From positions 2,335,001-2,399,000 of the forward strand of contig NZ_OY776414.1 in NCBI RefSeq assembly GCF_963675585.1: 64,000 nucleotides of DNA, in the 5' to 3' direction. Position 1 is the first letter of the stretch. Every line of letters begins with the position of its first letter. Shown one piece after another: positions 42,621-51,473 of this stretch. This DNA is from an uncultured Draconibacterium sp. (lineage in GTDB: Bacteria > Bacteroidota > Bacteroidia > Bacteroidales > Prolixibacteraceae). A program made the position numbers and the translations under genes. The notes beneath the pieces were generated by a model that saw only the letters and a program-made list of their open reading frames with translations, was not told the origin of the DNA and ran no database searches.

Positions 42621-44324
42621 TTAGTTAATGTTTACAAGTGATCCTTTAATTTCTGTTATTCCGCCGGCTTCTGCTTTTAAATTTGCGCTAGCGCTTATCT
42701 CCACATTTGTTCCTTCAAATGTTATGTCGCCCGATGTTTTAATGGAAATATCATTTACACTTTCCAAAGCAATTCCATCGGAATTTAGCGTGACTACATT
42801 CGAATTTTCATCTTCAATAGTAACAACTCCTTCATCGTCGTTCAGTGTTATTTTATTTCCGTTCGGAGTTTCAATTGTTATTGATTTTTTTTCGTCGTCG
42901 AATAAAAACTTTAATTGTTCGCGGCTTACAAAACCTTTTTCATGATTGTCATCAGAAGCTACAATTGGAGCAGGTTTTGCACTGCTGTTCAGCATTCCGA
43001 GCACAATTGGGTTATTGGGATTATCGTTTAAAAATCCGACAATTACTTCATCGCCAATTTCCGGCCTGAAAAAAGAACCGCGGTTGTTGCCGGCATCCAA
43101 CGTTGCCACGCGAGCCCAAATACCTTCGGCATTGGAATTAATTATGGGCATACGAACCATAATTCGTTCTTCACTTTTTGGATCGCCTTCCAACTGGGTG
43201 ACTTTGGCAATTTGTAAGCCGTTAACTGCGGCCAGTAACCCTGATGCCGGTAAAGGATTTATGTCAACCGTTTCGCTAAACCATTTTGGATTAATGCCAA
43301 ACTGAGCATCGCAAGTCCAGTCACCATCGGCTATATTATGCCGAATTGCCGAGACATAAACTTTGCCGTTAAATCGATTTCCTACCCCCGACAAACCAAG
43401 TGTTGTATTTGGTTTTACATCGTGCACTCCCTGAAACTTAACTCTTCCACGTGTCTTTGAAAGCTGATTGAATAAACTTTTTGCATTGGCCCAAATCTGC
43501 AAACCGGCATCAGAAATCGCGCTCCCCTCTTTTAATTCCAATTTCTCAACACCGATAACCGATGCCAAATCTGCAGTAGTAATATTCCCGTTTGAAACCA
43601 CTTCAGGAATATTTGCTTCTATCTCTAAAACCTCCTGACTGGCAGCATCCCAGCCGTAAGAACTCACATTTCGAACCTGATTTCGGGCATCAATTTCAGC
43701 GTCTAAATCATATATGGATTCGCCATAAACAAGTGTGTGCTTTTCATTTTGGCTGTAACTTGGTGCCAAAACCGATATTTTACCATCGTCAACCACACAA
43801 ATTTTTCCGTTTGCCTGCGATCGTGCAATACAAAAATCCCAGTCGCTAACATTGTACTGCACCATTTCTGCATGTTCTTCACCCGTTGTTTCAATCTCCT
43901 TTTCAAGTCCATATTCCGAAATTATCTCTTCCAGAATATCACTATCCGTTGAATCTTTGAAATATTTATTTTTCCTTCCTACTGTAAGTTTTATAGCCAA
44001 ATCCCGGCATTCAACAACTAAAACAGAACCGCTTGATCTGATTTTCAAACTGTGACGAATTACAACTCCTTTAAAAATGGTTTCGTTATTCGAATCGTAT
44101 CCTGCCTTTATTTCGATTTCATTACCGGGAATAAAAGTTGCTTCGTTGCTATGTTCAAAATCTCCTGTGGAAGGTTCACCATCGAGTATTGTGATTTTAG
44201 CCCAGGGAATTCTGTTCATTTCCTTTTCAACAGCAATACTTAATACCTGGATTGTTGAGTTTAATTCTTCACCATTCACCAGCACATTAAAAGTGACTAA
44301 ACTATCTGAACGTTCTGTTGTCAT
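42621..44324 (-). CDS. VgrG-like (gp27/gp5) spike protein
   Basis: A 567-aa spike protein (Afp8/Pvc8 type). The N-terminal 360 residues match the gp27-like hub; an OB-fold follows with ERIMVRMPIINSNAEGIWARV, FFRPEIGDEVIVGFLND and NNPIVLGML; the C-terminus is a beta-helical needle made of short repeats (ITIETPNGNKITLNDDEGVV and later). Together with the PAAR tip it forms the piercing point at the end of the tube. No C-terminal effector extension is present. Confidence 0.94.
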   Translation of the reverse strand: MTTERSDSLVTFNVLVNGEELNSTIQVLSIAVEKEMNRIPWAKITILDGEPSTGDFEHSNEATFIPGNEIEIKAGYDSNNETIFKGVVIRHSLKIRSSGSVLVVECRDLAIKLTVGRKNKYFKDSTDSDILEEIISEYGLEKEIETTGEEHAEMVQYNVSDWDFCIARSQANGKICVVDDGKISVLAPSYSQNEKHTLVYGESIYDLDAEIDARNQVRNVSSYGWDAASQEVLEIEANIPEVVSNGNITTADLASVIGVEKLELKEGSAISDAGLQIWANAKSLFNQLSKTRGRVKFQGVHDVKPNTTLGLSGVGNRFNGKVYVSAIRHNIADGDWTCDAQFGINPKWFSETVDINPLPASGLLAAVNGLQIAKVTQLEGDPKSEERIMVRMPIINSNAEGIWARVATLDAGNNRGSFFRPEIGDEVIVGFLNDNPNNPIVLGMLNSSAKPAPIVASDDNHEKGFVSREQLKFLFDDEKKSITIETPNGNKITLNDDEGVVTIEDENSNVVTLNSDGIALESVNDISIKTSGDITFEGTNVEISASANLKAEAGGITEIKGSLVNIN

Positions 44325-44346
44325 AAATTTTCTTTCGGGTGTATAT

Positions 44347-45060
44347 TTATATTTTTGTTAGTGGCGGGAAGAAAATTTCCTGTCCCACTCTTAATTTTCT
44401 GAAATTGCTTAACCTATTTACTTTGGCTATTTCGAGGTAATATTTTGAATCACCGTAAATACGATGCGTCATTAAAGGCAGAGTATCGCCTTCGTTTACA
44501 ATTCGTACATGTGTTAAATCAGGCGATGAATTATTCTCCATTGCCACCCTCAAATTATCTTCAATAAATCCTTTAAATTTTGCTGTAGCACTTGCACGCA
44601 AAGGAGTTCCATCAGGTTTAAACAACTTAAATGTCAGGTTTAATTCGGTTAATACACCTTTAAACAAAAGTGCACCCCACGAAAGCACCAGGTAATTCGG
44701 GCGGTGCTCATCGCCATTGTAATCAAAAACTACACGTTTAAATTGGTCAACATCGTCGGCAATTCCAACGCCCTCATCACTAGACAAAGTATTGTCTTCT
44801 TCTCCCGGTCCACCGTAGTTTATCAGAACTCCTGTTCTATCGAAAATAAATTCCAATTCTAAATCCTCGGGAGGAGTACGATTGTACCGGGGCGAAGCAG
44901 CACTTGTACCCGCAGCCTGCCGCTGGTTCTGCTCCACCTTGTACTTTAAATTGTACTTTTCGGGATTGAGCAGCGAGCGAAACTCACCATTTGCAACTTC
45001 CGTACGAAATATTGGGTCGGAATATGCTTTTATATGAAGTTTTATCAATTCGCCGGGCAT
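44347..45060 (-). CDS. eCIS LysM-domain baseplate hub protein
   Basis: A 237-aa protein of the Afp7/Pvc7 kind. The N-terminal part, with FRSLLNPEKYNLKYKVEQ, DLELEFIFDRTGV and PNYLVLSWGALLFKGVLTEL, resembles the tube-like hub fold of gp53/gp54-type proteins. The C-terminal 50 residues are a LysM-like motif: VNEGDTLPLMTHRIYGDSKYY, then NLSNFRKLRVGQEIFFPPL in degenerate form. It likely joins the tube to the spike. The ATG starts 1 base after the small DUF5908 gene ends. Confidence 0.9.
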   Translation of the reverse strand: MPGELIKLHIKAYSDPIFRTEVANGEFRSLLNPEKYNLKYKVEQNQRQAAGTSAASPRYNRTPPEDLELEFIFDRTGVLINYGGPGEEDNTLSSDEGVGIADDVDQFKRVVFDYNGDEHRPNYLVLSWGALLFKGVLTELNLTFKLFKPDGTPLRASATAKFKGFIEDNLRVAMENNSSPDLTHVRIVNEGDTLPLMTHRIYGDSKYYLEIAKVNRLSNFRKLRVGQEIFFPPLTKI

Positions 45061-45061
45061 A

Positions 45062-45223
45062 TTATCTTTCCTCCTTTTTTGATAAAATTTCCATTATCTG
45101 TTCCACACAGGCTTCAATAATTTCTTCCTTATCTGTTGTACCTCCTGAAGTTTGCGGCGATGAAGCAGTTCCATCGTCACCCACTTTGATTTTTATGTGT
45201 AGTTCCTTTATTTCGATGGGCAT
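45062..45223 (-). CDS. DUF5908 small eCIS protein (53 aa)
   Basis: A short gene between the second tube gene and the LysM gene: start ATG at 45223, stop TAA at 45062. The product begins with MPIEIKELHIKIKV, the family's N-terminal strand, contains a Gly/Ser/Thr-rich middle and ends in an amphipathic helix (EEIIEACVEQIMEILSKKEE). DUF5908 genes sit at just this position in other injection loci. A role as a baseplate or tube-assembly accessory is inferred. Confidence 0.85.
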   Translation of the reverse strand: MPIEIKELHIKIKVGDDGTASSPQTSGGTTDKEEIIEACVEQIMEILSKKEER

Positions 45224-45227
45224 AATG

Positions 45228-45659
45228 CTACATTACATTAAAATAATTGTAAGTAAGTTCCAGCGTTTCAATAACCAGCTTATTTTCTTCTGCATGAAAA
45301 TCGCTAACGCTCCATTTTGCAGGATAGGCATGAACAACGTTCCAGCTCATCAGGGGTTCGTGTTTTTCGTTTAATAATTTTACGATTAAATCAGTAGGTT
45401 GAAAATCGAAATTTTCCAGGGCATTTTTACACCAGTCAATAATTTCGGAATCAACCAACAAACCTCGTTTTAATACCAAATTCGGGTATTTTGTACGAAC
45501 CGGAACTTTGTGTTTAAAGCGATTTTCTCCCCCCTCAGCAATCTGTTCCGTTTCAATATCAACAGTTAATCCCGAAACCGATTGAAATTGATATTCGCCG
45601 GAAAAACGGGCAAATTCAACTTTAAAATGAAAACCGAGGGGAGGATAGTAATCAGCCAT
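45228..45659 (-). CDS. eCIS inner tube protein (second tube paralogue)
   Basis: A 143-aa gp19/Hcp-like tube protein (Afp5/Pvc5 type): YYPPLGFHFKVEFARFSG, SVSGLTVDIETEQIAEGGEN, VPVRTKYPNLVLKRGLLVDS, DWCKNALENFDFQPTDLIV, SWNVVHAYPAKWSVSDFHAE. It aligns with the tube gene upstream over its whole length and probably forms the tube ring next to the baseplate, where Afp5-like proteins adapt between tube and spike. It starts 2 bases after the first tube gene. Confidence 0.92.
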   Translation of the reverse strand: MADYYPPLGFHFKVEFARFSGEYQFQSVSGLTVDIETEQIAEGGENRFKHKVPVRTKYPNLVLKRGLLVDSEIIDWCKNALENFDFQPTDLIVKLLNEKHEPLMSWNVVHAYPAKWSVSDFHAEENKLVIETLELTYNYFNVM

Positions 45660-45661
45660 AA

Positions 45662-46096
45662 TTATTCATTTTGAATGGACAAACCTTCGTGAACCAACTC
45701 CATGGTTTCAATGGCTACTTCGTTTCCATCGGCTTTTAAGTCGGTTGATTGAATTTTTGTGGGCCAGGCATTTTTAACTTTCCAAACTACCACCGGCGAA
45801 TGTTCCTCGTTGAGCAAACTAATGGTAATGTCGCGCCGTTCGATGGTATTTAGTTTTACGGTGTTCCACCACGCGAAATACTCGTTATCGCTGGCAAAAG
45901 TTCCTCGTTTAAGGGTAATATTGCTGTATTTCTGCATGCCGGGCATTTTGGTTTTGAAATATTCGGGGCTTGCGCCGTGACGATATTCCACCACTTCGGT
46001 TTCAACATCTAATCCTGAAACCTCTGTGAATCCTATTTTTGTTCCACCCCATTCTACCTGAAAGTGAAATTTTACAATTGGATATTCTGTTGCCAT
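45662..46096 (-). CDS. eCIS main inner tube protein
   Basis: A 144-aa tube protein (Afp1/Pvc1 type) with the motifs YPIVKFHFQVEWGGTKIGF, EVSGLDVETEVVEYRHGAS, KMPGMQKYSNITLKRGTFA, FAWWNTVKLNTIERRDITIS and WKVKNAWPTKIQSTDLKADG. It follows the sheath gene by 25 bases. As the tube is built from hundreds of copies, this gene should be one of the most highly expressed of the cluster. Confidence 0.94.
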   Translation of the reverse strand: MATEYPIVKFHFQVEWGGTKIGFTEVSGLDVETEVVEYRHGASPEYFKTKMPGMQKYSNITLKRGTFASDNEYFAWWNTVKLNTIERRDITISLLNEEHSPVVVWKVKNAWPTKIQSTDLKADGNEVAIETMELVHEGLSIQNE

Positions 46097-46121
46097 GATT
46101 TCTTCTTTTAAATTTTAATGA

Positions 46122-47546
46122 TTAAGATTCCTGCATTTTATGAGAGAATTTCAGTATGATAAACTCTGCCGGACGAACGGCGGCCATACCAATTTCGATA
46201 TTCATTCTTCCATCCAGAATATCCTGGGCTGTCATTGTTTGCCCCAGTCCAACCCGAACAAAAAATGCCTCCTCCGGTTTTGCACCGGCCAAAGCGCCTG
46301 CACGCCATTGAAGGGTTAAAAAGTTCTCGATCATTGCTCTCACTTTTACCCAGGTATTGGCATCGTTTGGTTCAAATACAAACTGAGAAGTGGCTTTTTT
46401 AACCGATTCTTCCACCATATTAAAAAAGCGCCTAACCGGAATGTATTTCCATTCGTTGTCGTTTCCGGCCAGTGTACGCGCTCCCCAAACAAGAGTTCCT
46501 TTTCCGGCGAAAGTGCGAATTACATTTATCGATTTACCGGAAGCATCCATATTCAAACCATCCTGCTCAAGGTTGGTTACCTTTTTATTCGGTCCAACAA
46601 TGTTGGTTACTCCCACATTTGCCGGAGCTTTCCATACGCCTCTGTTTTTGTCAACTCTTGCATAAATACCCGCAATTGCTCCCGATGGAGGTAGCGTTAC
46701 TCTTAGTTTATTCAGCTCGATTTTTATTTGGTTGTAAAGCCCTGTATTGGCAATTACACTCGAATCGTTTACAAACAATGTATCAAATGCTCCGGTTACG
46801 GTAGCTGCCGGAGGTGTAGTTTCTGAATGGGCAATTGCTACTTGAGATTCGTTATATGCATAAGGTAAACTGGTTTTTAACCACGGATAATATGCTGCCC
46901 CGTATTTTAAAAAATCGGTACCCAAACTTATGCCGGTTCGTAAAGTAGAAGCAAAGGTAGAAGCCTCGTTATAGGTGTCGATTATTGCAAACCGATCTTG
47001 CAAAGCCTCGCATTGCATAAGGGCTTCCTCGGCCAGTCCGTAAAAATTTGTTGAAGAAGCAATACTTGTTGCATCCGGAAAAACAATTAAAGTTGGTTCA
47101 TCTTCCTTAGCCACTTCTGCCAAACCGCCATTTGCTCCGAGATCGGTTTTACTTACTGTGCCTGAATAATTTCCAACCGAAATAATATAACAGGGGCCAC
47201 CTCCGTTTGCAAAATACATTTGCAGCGAGTAGTACATTTTAAATGGAGATAGTGTAGCCGGTTCCGGCACCTGAATGGTACGTGTCAGATTTCCTGACGA
47301 ATCGTACACATCGTCAATGTTCACCACGATGTTTTCTTCCTTATCAGCTCCTCCAAAATAGAATTCGTATTCAAGCAAAGAAACAATGCGTGTAGGAACT
47401 TTCAGCAAATCATCATCTACAATCTTTTTTGCTTTTTCAGTGTAGCCAATAAAGGCAGGAATGGCGGTCTCAACCTGAGCGACCGAAGGCGGAAAAACCG
47501 AAATCTCTTCGATGTAAACGCCTGGTGTTTTGTACGGTGTTGCCAT
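46122..47546 (-). CDS. eCIS contractile sheath protein
   Basis: A 474-aa sheath protein. The N-terminal handshake segment is YKTPGVYIEEISVFPPSVAQ, followed by VETAIPAFIGYTEKA; the C-terminal conserved domain has VWGARTLAGNDNEWKYIPVR, RFFNMVEESVKKATSQFVFE and NIEIGMAAVRPAEFIILKFS. This is the only sheath gene in the cluster; the Photorhabdus and Serratia systems carry three paralogues, so this locus is a one-sheath form. It is preceded by the 291-aa unknown gene. Confidence 0.96.
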   Translation of the reverse strand: MATPYKTPGVYIEEISVFPPSVAQVETAIPAFIGYTEKAKKIVDDDLLKVPTRIVSLLEYEFYFGGADKEENIVVNIDDVYDSSGNLTRTIQVPEPATLSPFKMYYSLQMYFANGGGPCYIISVGNYSGTVSKTDLGANGGLAEVAKEDEPTLIVFPDATSIASSTNFYGLAEEALMQCEALQDRFAIIDTYNEASTFASTLRTGISLGTDFLKYGAAYYPWLKTSLPYAYNESQVAIAHSETTPPAATVTGAFDTLFVNDSSVIANTGLYNQIKIELNKLRVTLPPSGAIAGIYARVDKNRGVWKAPANVGVTNIVGPNKKVTNLEQDGLNMDASGKSINVIRTFAGKGTLVWGARTLAGNDNEWKYIPVRRFFNMVEESVKKATSQFVFEPNDANTWVKVRAMIENFLTLQWRAGALAGAKPEEAFFVRVGLGQTMTAQDILDGRMNIEIGMAAVRPAEFIILKFSHKMQES

Positions 47547-47564
47547 AATAATTAAGTTTTAATG

Positions 47565-48440
47565 TTACATGTATATTTCTGAGTATATTTTATTGTTGGA
47601 ACTGTCGGGCTTAACCAATTTTGCATCGGGGTTGGGAAGCTCAACTTCTCCATGTTGTATCGAAACAAATCCGGAAGCAGTAAGTGGCTGTTTTTGCCTG
47701 GTAATCAACTGTGTGGAACTACCACTCTCTTTTTTCACATCATCTGAACCATCAACCTGTTGATCTTCGGTAAAAAAATACCTCCAAAATGTTTTTCTGT
47801 TTTCAAAAATAATTTCGAATACAGGAAATGGATTTCGGATATTTCCCTGGTTGTTGGTAATGTTTAACGACGCACTATTTCCTTTCATCGCAACTTTTAC
47901 AATTCCAAACAGGTTCTGTTTTTCATGAATATCCAGCTCATTGAGCAAATTAGAAGTGCTTATAGTTTCAAGTGCATAGTTGTCGGAAACCGGACTGTTG
48001 TTTCCACTTTTTTTTATGAGTGGAAAACTGCCAGGTTCCGTATTTAATCGTTTGTTTGAAAAGAAAAAAAGCTTATTTGCATAATCAAGTTTCAAATTGG
48101 AAAAATTAAAGAATGTGTGGTTTTTAAGTTTCAACAAAAAAGATAATTCCAGATCATCGGAAAGAGGAAGAAAAGGGTGACTATTATTTGAATCTGAAAT
48201 TTTCGCCCATACTATAAAACCTGAATTGGTTAATTTAAATACCAATTGATGCCCCATAATCGTTTGACGACTTTTTGTTGATGGAAGGACTGTGAAAAGA
48301 TTTGAAACATCATAGCAAATAAGCTGTTTTTCTTTTTCCGCTTCAGACATACTTAAATACTCCTGAGTACCTTTATTTAAATAATACAGATGAAAAATAT
48401 TCACCTGGAACAGCGGTTTATATGTGTTCGAAAATGTCAT
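47565..48440 (-). CDS. Uncharacterised 291-aa eCIS protein
   Basis: I recognise no family. It is encoded between the DUF4255 gene, which it overlaps by four bases (ATGA), and the sheath gene. The protein looks beta-rich and Asn/Ser-rich, with no signal peptide or membrane helix; near the C-terminus there is a charged, probably disordered stretch (QVDGSDDVKKESGSS) and the short tail ELPNPDAKLVKPDSSNN. Position next to the cap gene suggests a cap-adaptor or sheath-accessory role, as cap adaptors are known from the Algoriphagus injection system, but this is inferred from gene order alone. Confidence 0.75.
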   Translation of the reverse strand: MTFSNTYKPLFQVNIFHLYYLNKGTQEYLSMSEAEKEKQLICYDVSNLFTVLPSTKSRQTIMGHQLVFKLTNSGFIVWAKISDSNNSHPFLPLSDDLELSFLLKLKNHTFFNFSNLKLDYANKLFFFSNKRLNTEPGSFPLIKKSGNNSPVSDNYALETISTSNLLNELDIHEKQNLFGIVKVAMKGNSASLNITNNQGNIRNPFPVFEIIFENRKTFWRYFFTEDQQVDGSDDVKKESGSSTQLITRQKQPLTASGFVSIQHGEVELPNPDAKLVKPDSSNNKIYSEIYM

Positions 48441-49033
48441 TTTACAATGTGATTCAGGGTTCCGTTAATTTCTGTAATAAGTTCTGACGAAGCCAATTTC
48501 TTCTCACTTTCAATCTGAATGAGTTGAGCTTTATAAACTGCCGATGGCAACTGTCGGCCTCCCAGAATTCCCCAGATATGGTTTAAAACTTCAAATCCGG
48601 GAGTGTACAACTCGACTATGAATTTAAAATTATCCAGTACATCGAGGGATTTATTTGAACGTTTAAAAACTGTGTTTGCCGCTGTAAATACTCTCTTTCC
48701 CTGGAAAAATTCGATGGTTTTTGAAAGGCTTATTAATGAATTGTCGTACGAGTCGCAATAAGCGCTAACCAGAAAAAACACATTTAAATTAACCGGAGGG
48801 TTTCGGTATTCAGCCTTGTTGTTCACCACTTTTACTGCTGAAACATTTTTAAGTGTTTTTTCTTCCTCAATACTTAGCAAAGTAACTATTACTTTCCCTT
48901 CCAGGTCTGAGGCATGGTCGCTTCCCGATTCAAGCATGGCAACGTTGTCGAGTACAACAATTTTTCCTAAACCGGCATCGTCTAAATATTTATCAAGTTG
49001 TTCTTTTAGAATTTGTAAGGTTTCGTAAATCAT
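48437..49033 (-). CDS. DUF4255 eCIS tube/sheath terminator (Afp16/Pvc16 type)
   Basis: First gene of the cluster. The 198-aa protein begins MIYETLQILKEQLDKYLDD, carries GKVIVTLLSIEEEKTLKN, NPPVNLNVFFLVSAYCDSYD and LYTPGFEVLNHIWGILGGRQ, all matching the DUF4255 signature. Family members cap the distal end of the tube and sheath and stop their growth. It is 303 bases from dacB, so the operon promoter should be just upstream. Confidence 0.93.
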   Translation of the reverse strand: MIYETLQILKEQLDKYLDDAGLGKIVVLDNVAMLESGSDHASDLEGKVIVTLLSIEEEKTLKNVSAVKVVNNKAEYRNPPVNLNVFFLVSAYCDSYDNSLISLSKTIEFFQGKRVFTAANTVFKRSNKSLDVLDNFKFIVELYTPGFEVLNHIWGILGGRQLPSAVYKAQLIQIESEKKLASSELITEINGTLNHIVK

Positions 49034-49336
49034 TATTTACTTATTAGGGTTTCGTAAAACCAATTACTACACATAATCTCTCCATCTTAAATAGAGGATT
49101 CCTATACAATTCTAATGAAACAGGGCTTTGGCGTCTTATCTTCTGTATTAAACGAGCTTTATCAAGGCTCACTTTGATTTAACAGTGTAGACAAGTTACG
49201 ACAATAAAAAACACAAGTCAATACCGGAATATTATTTAGATAAGCAACAATATGTTAAAACAAATGAGAATCAACTTTTTAGACAACAATCAATTTCTTT
49301 TTGCAGAAGGATTCTAAATAAGTCTCAAAACAAAAA
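49034..49336. other. Intergenic region upstream of the eCIS operon
   Basis: These 303 bases are downstream of dacB and upstream of the eCIS operon. I find no complete TTTG-N19-TAnnTTTG promoter on the minus strand, no coding frame of interest and no strong terminator. A weak GAGC-type hairpin lies near 49154-49170. The eCIS promoter should be here, perhaps of an alternative sigma-factor type. Confidence 0.5.
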
Positions 49337-50761
49337 TCACAGCGTTTTCAATTTGGTCAGCAATTGTTGTATTTCATCAATTAATGCTGAATGAGATCCC
49401 GAAAAGTGGTTAAACATAAATGAAAAAACGAGTGTTTTTCCTTTCTCGGTTTTCAGGTAACCTGAATAACAACGCACTCGTGGCATGGAACCACTTTTAG
49501 CCAGAAGTGTTTCACCGGGGAAAAGATTCTGACTAAAACGATTAAGAGTACCTTCACCGGCGGTTGGAAGCGTATTTACAAAGGCTTCATTATTGGACAT
49601 GAACTTTAACAGTTGTGTAAAAAATGCCGGAGAAACGGCATTAAAATGCGACAATCCACTTCCGTCCTCCATAAAAAGATATTCAATAGAAATACCTTTC
49701 GAATCCCAGAACTCTTTAATAAGTTGGATGGCCTCCTCTCTATTTCCAGTTCCCATTTTTTCAACAGCTATTTGATTTAAAAAATGTTCGGCAAACAAAT
49801 TAACACTTTCGTGGTTGAGCACTTCTCCAATTTCAGCAAGTGTGGGCGATTCCTGAATATATATTGTTTTAAGGTCCTTTTTATTCACCGAATCAAAACT
49901 AATATTGCCCATCACAAATATTCCTTCATCGTTTAAAGCTTTCAAAAATTCCTGTGCCAGAATTTCCTCCGGTTGATGAATGGCTGCTTTTATGGTAAAG
50001 GCTATTCTGTCGCGGGGAATTGTTCCACGTATTATCCTGGTTTTATCAAACGGACTGCCAAATACGTAGGCATTATCAACATTGTTATCTGCCGATACCA
50101 CTTCATTTTTAATTTGTAAACCCTCAAGTTTCGGATATGTGGCAATTACTTTTGTGGGTTTCCCAACTTTCTTGGGCGAGCTAAACGTTATCCTGAACAT
50201 ATTGTCGTTAACAGTAAAAGCATTTGCTCCGGCCCCGTAGTAGTTTCCAATATCGCCCCATATCCAGGTATCCGGAACTCTCTCCGAATTAAATATACTT
50301 CCATCTAATATCAGATCACCAGTTATTTTTTGAATACCCTGCGCTCTTATTTTTTTTGCCCAGTTTTTTAAAAAGTCAATGTAGTAATCCTGAAAATATT
50401 CAGATCCAAGCGCCGGATCGGCACCTCCAACTAAAACCAAATCTCCTTCCAAATCACCATTTTTGAGGATTTTCCCCCGATAGTTTATTTGTGTTTTAAA
50501 GCGGTAGTCGGCTCCCAGAAGTTCAAAGGCACTGGCCGAAGTCACCAATTTCATAGTTGATGCCGGAATCAATACTTTGTCTGCATTCAAATTATACAAC
50601 TCGTCTCCCGAATCTAAATCAACCACATGCATGCCAACGGAAGCATTTTTATAATAAGGCTTTTGCAACAAGTTTTGAACAGCCGCCTCGAACCGGATTT
50701 GCGATGTAACAGCAAAGCTTAAAACACTAAAAAACAGGATGAAGAAAAAACGTGAAATCAT
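49337..50761 (-). CDS. dacB: D-alanyl-D-alanine carboxypeptidase/endopeptidase (PBP4, S13)
   Basis: Cuts peptide cross-links and terminal D-alanine in peptidoglycan. I place the start at the ATG at 50761, where the signal peptide MISRFFFILFFSVLSFAVTS begins; a longer frame goes up to 50836 but adds a charged, non-signal stretch. The active-site motif STMK is at residues 68-71, SHFN follows GSGL as the SxN-type motif and KSG stands in for KTG in LLAKSGSM. The length (474 aa) fits PBP4. It diverges from crcB. Confidence 0.92.
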   Translation of the reverse strand: MISRFFFILFFSVLSFAVTSQIRFEAAVQNLLQKPYYKNASVGMHVVDLDSGDELYNLNADKVLIPASTMKLVTSASAFELLGADYRFKTQINYRGKILKNGDLEGDLVLVGGADPALGSEYFQDYYIDFLKNWAKKIRAQGIQKITGDLILDGSIFNSERVPDTWIWGDIGNYYGAGANAFTVNDNMFRITFSSPKKVGKPTKVIATYPKLEGLQIKNEVVSADNNVDNAYVFGSPFDKTRIIRGTIPRDRIAFTIKAAIHQPEEILAQEFLKALNDEGIFVMGNISFDSVNKKDLKTIYIQESPTLAEIGEVLNHESVNLFAEHFLNQIAVEKMGTGNREEAIQLIKEFWDSKGISIEYLFMEDGSGLSHFNAVSPAFFTQLLKFMSNNEAFVNTLPTAGEGTLNRFSQNLFPGETLLAKSGSMPRVRCYSGYLKTEKGKTLVFSFMFNHFSGSHSALIDEIQQLLTKLKTL

Positions 50762-50868
50762 TTTTATTACTTTTGATGCTTTAAAAATAACAGATTGTTT
50801 GGCTTTGAATTCAAATTTGGTGTATAATAATCTCAATACTCATTTCTAACAATCTCAAATAGTAAAGA

Positions 50869-51252
50869 ATGCTACGAACAATTTTTATTGTAGGTGCCGG
50901 TGGATTTATTGGAAGTGTAATGCGCTATCTTGTTCAGATTTTTGTTGAAAAAGGTATGTCAACCACTTTCCCCTGGGGAACATTTATTGCCAATATGGCC
51001 GGTAGTTTTATAATCGGGATTGTTTTTGCGCTGGCTCAAAAAGGAAATCTTCTGAGTTCGGAATGGCGTATGTTTTTAGCAGTTGGTGTATGTGGCGGGT
51101 TTACTACTTTTTCGTCGTTTGCCTACAACAATTTAACCATGTTAAAAGAACAGTCGTACGGACAATTTATTTTTAATGTAGGAGGCAGTTTGTTTTTTGG
51201 ATTACTTGCCGTTTATCTGGGAATGATTTTGGTTCGGGCAATTCTTCATTAA
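50869..51252 (+). CDS. crcB: Fluoride channel CrcB/Fluc
   Basis: Passive fluoride exporter. The 127-aa protein has four membrane helices and the family motifs GGFIGSVMRY, GTFIANMAGSFIIG, and GVCGGFTTFSSF, which includes the Phe-box Phe residues and the TFSSF sodium-site turn. Functions as an antiparallel dimer in the inner membrane. No fluoride-riboswitch consensus is seen in the 107 bases before it. The DUF190 gene follows 221 bases downstream, a common pairing. Confidence 0.95.
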   Translation: MLRTIFIVGAGGFIGSVMRYLVQIFVEKGMSTTFPWGTFIANMAGSFIIGIVFALAQKGNLLSSEWRMFLAVGVCGGFTTFSSFAYNNLTMLKEQSYGQFIFNVGGSLFFGLLAVYLGMILVRAILH

Positions 51253-51330
51253 TCACTGCAAGTATCTTAAACGTTCCATTCACCCCTCCTATCTTCATCA
51301 TTAACTTTCCTCAATCCACTTGTAAGTTAT

Positions 51331-51357
51331 ACCGGTGCTCACCGGTTTTGCCGCTTT
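51331..51357 (+). terminator. Weak hairpin after crcB
   Basis: ACCGGT (51331-51336), GCTC loop, ACCGGT (51341-51346), then a T-containing tail (TTTGCCGCTTTT). The stem is only 6 bp and the tail is broken, so termination here would be inefficient. Confidence 0.3.
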
Positions 51358-51473
51358 TAATCATCGAAAAAAAATAAGTAATTGCTTTCTGCATTCCTTG
51401 CTGCATTTTTGAAACAAAACATCATCTATTTTCGTGTAACCCATTGAAGCTATAAACCATAAAATTCAATGCC

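Noticed and set aside
27723-49033. Prophage or type VI secretion system
   Set aside because: No capsid, portal, terminase, integrase or lysis genes and no TssJ/L/M-type membrane complex; DUF4255, DUF5908, DUF4157 and the AAA+ ATPase are markers of an extracellular injection system.
50762-51473. Fluoride riboswitch before crcB or the DUF190 gene
   Set aside because: I looked for the GGNGATGG...CTGATG type consensus in both gaps (50762-50868 and 51253-51473) and did not find it.
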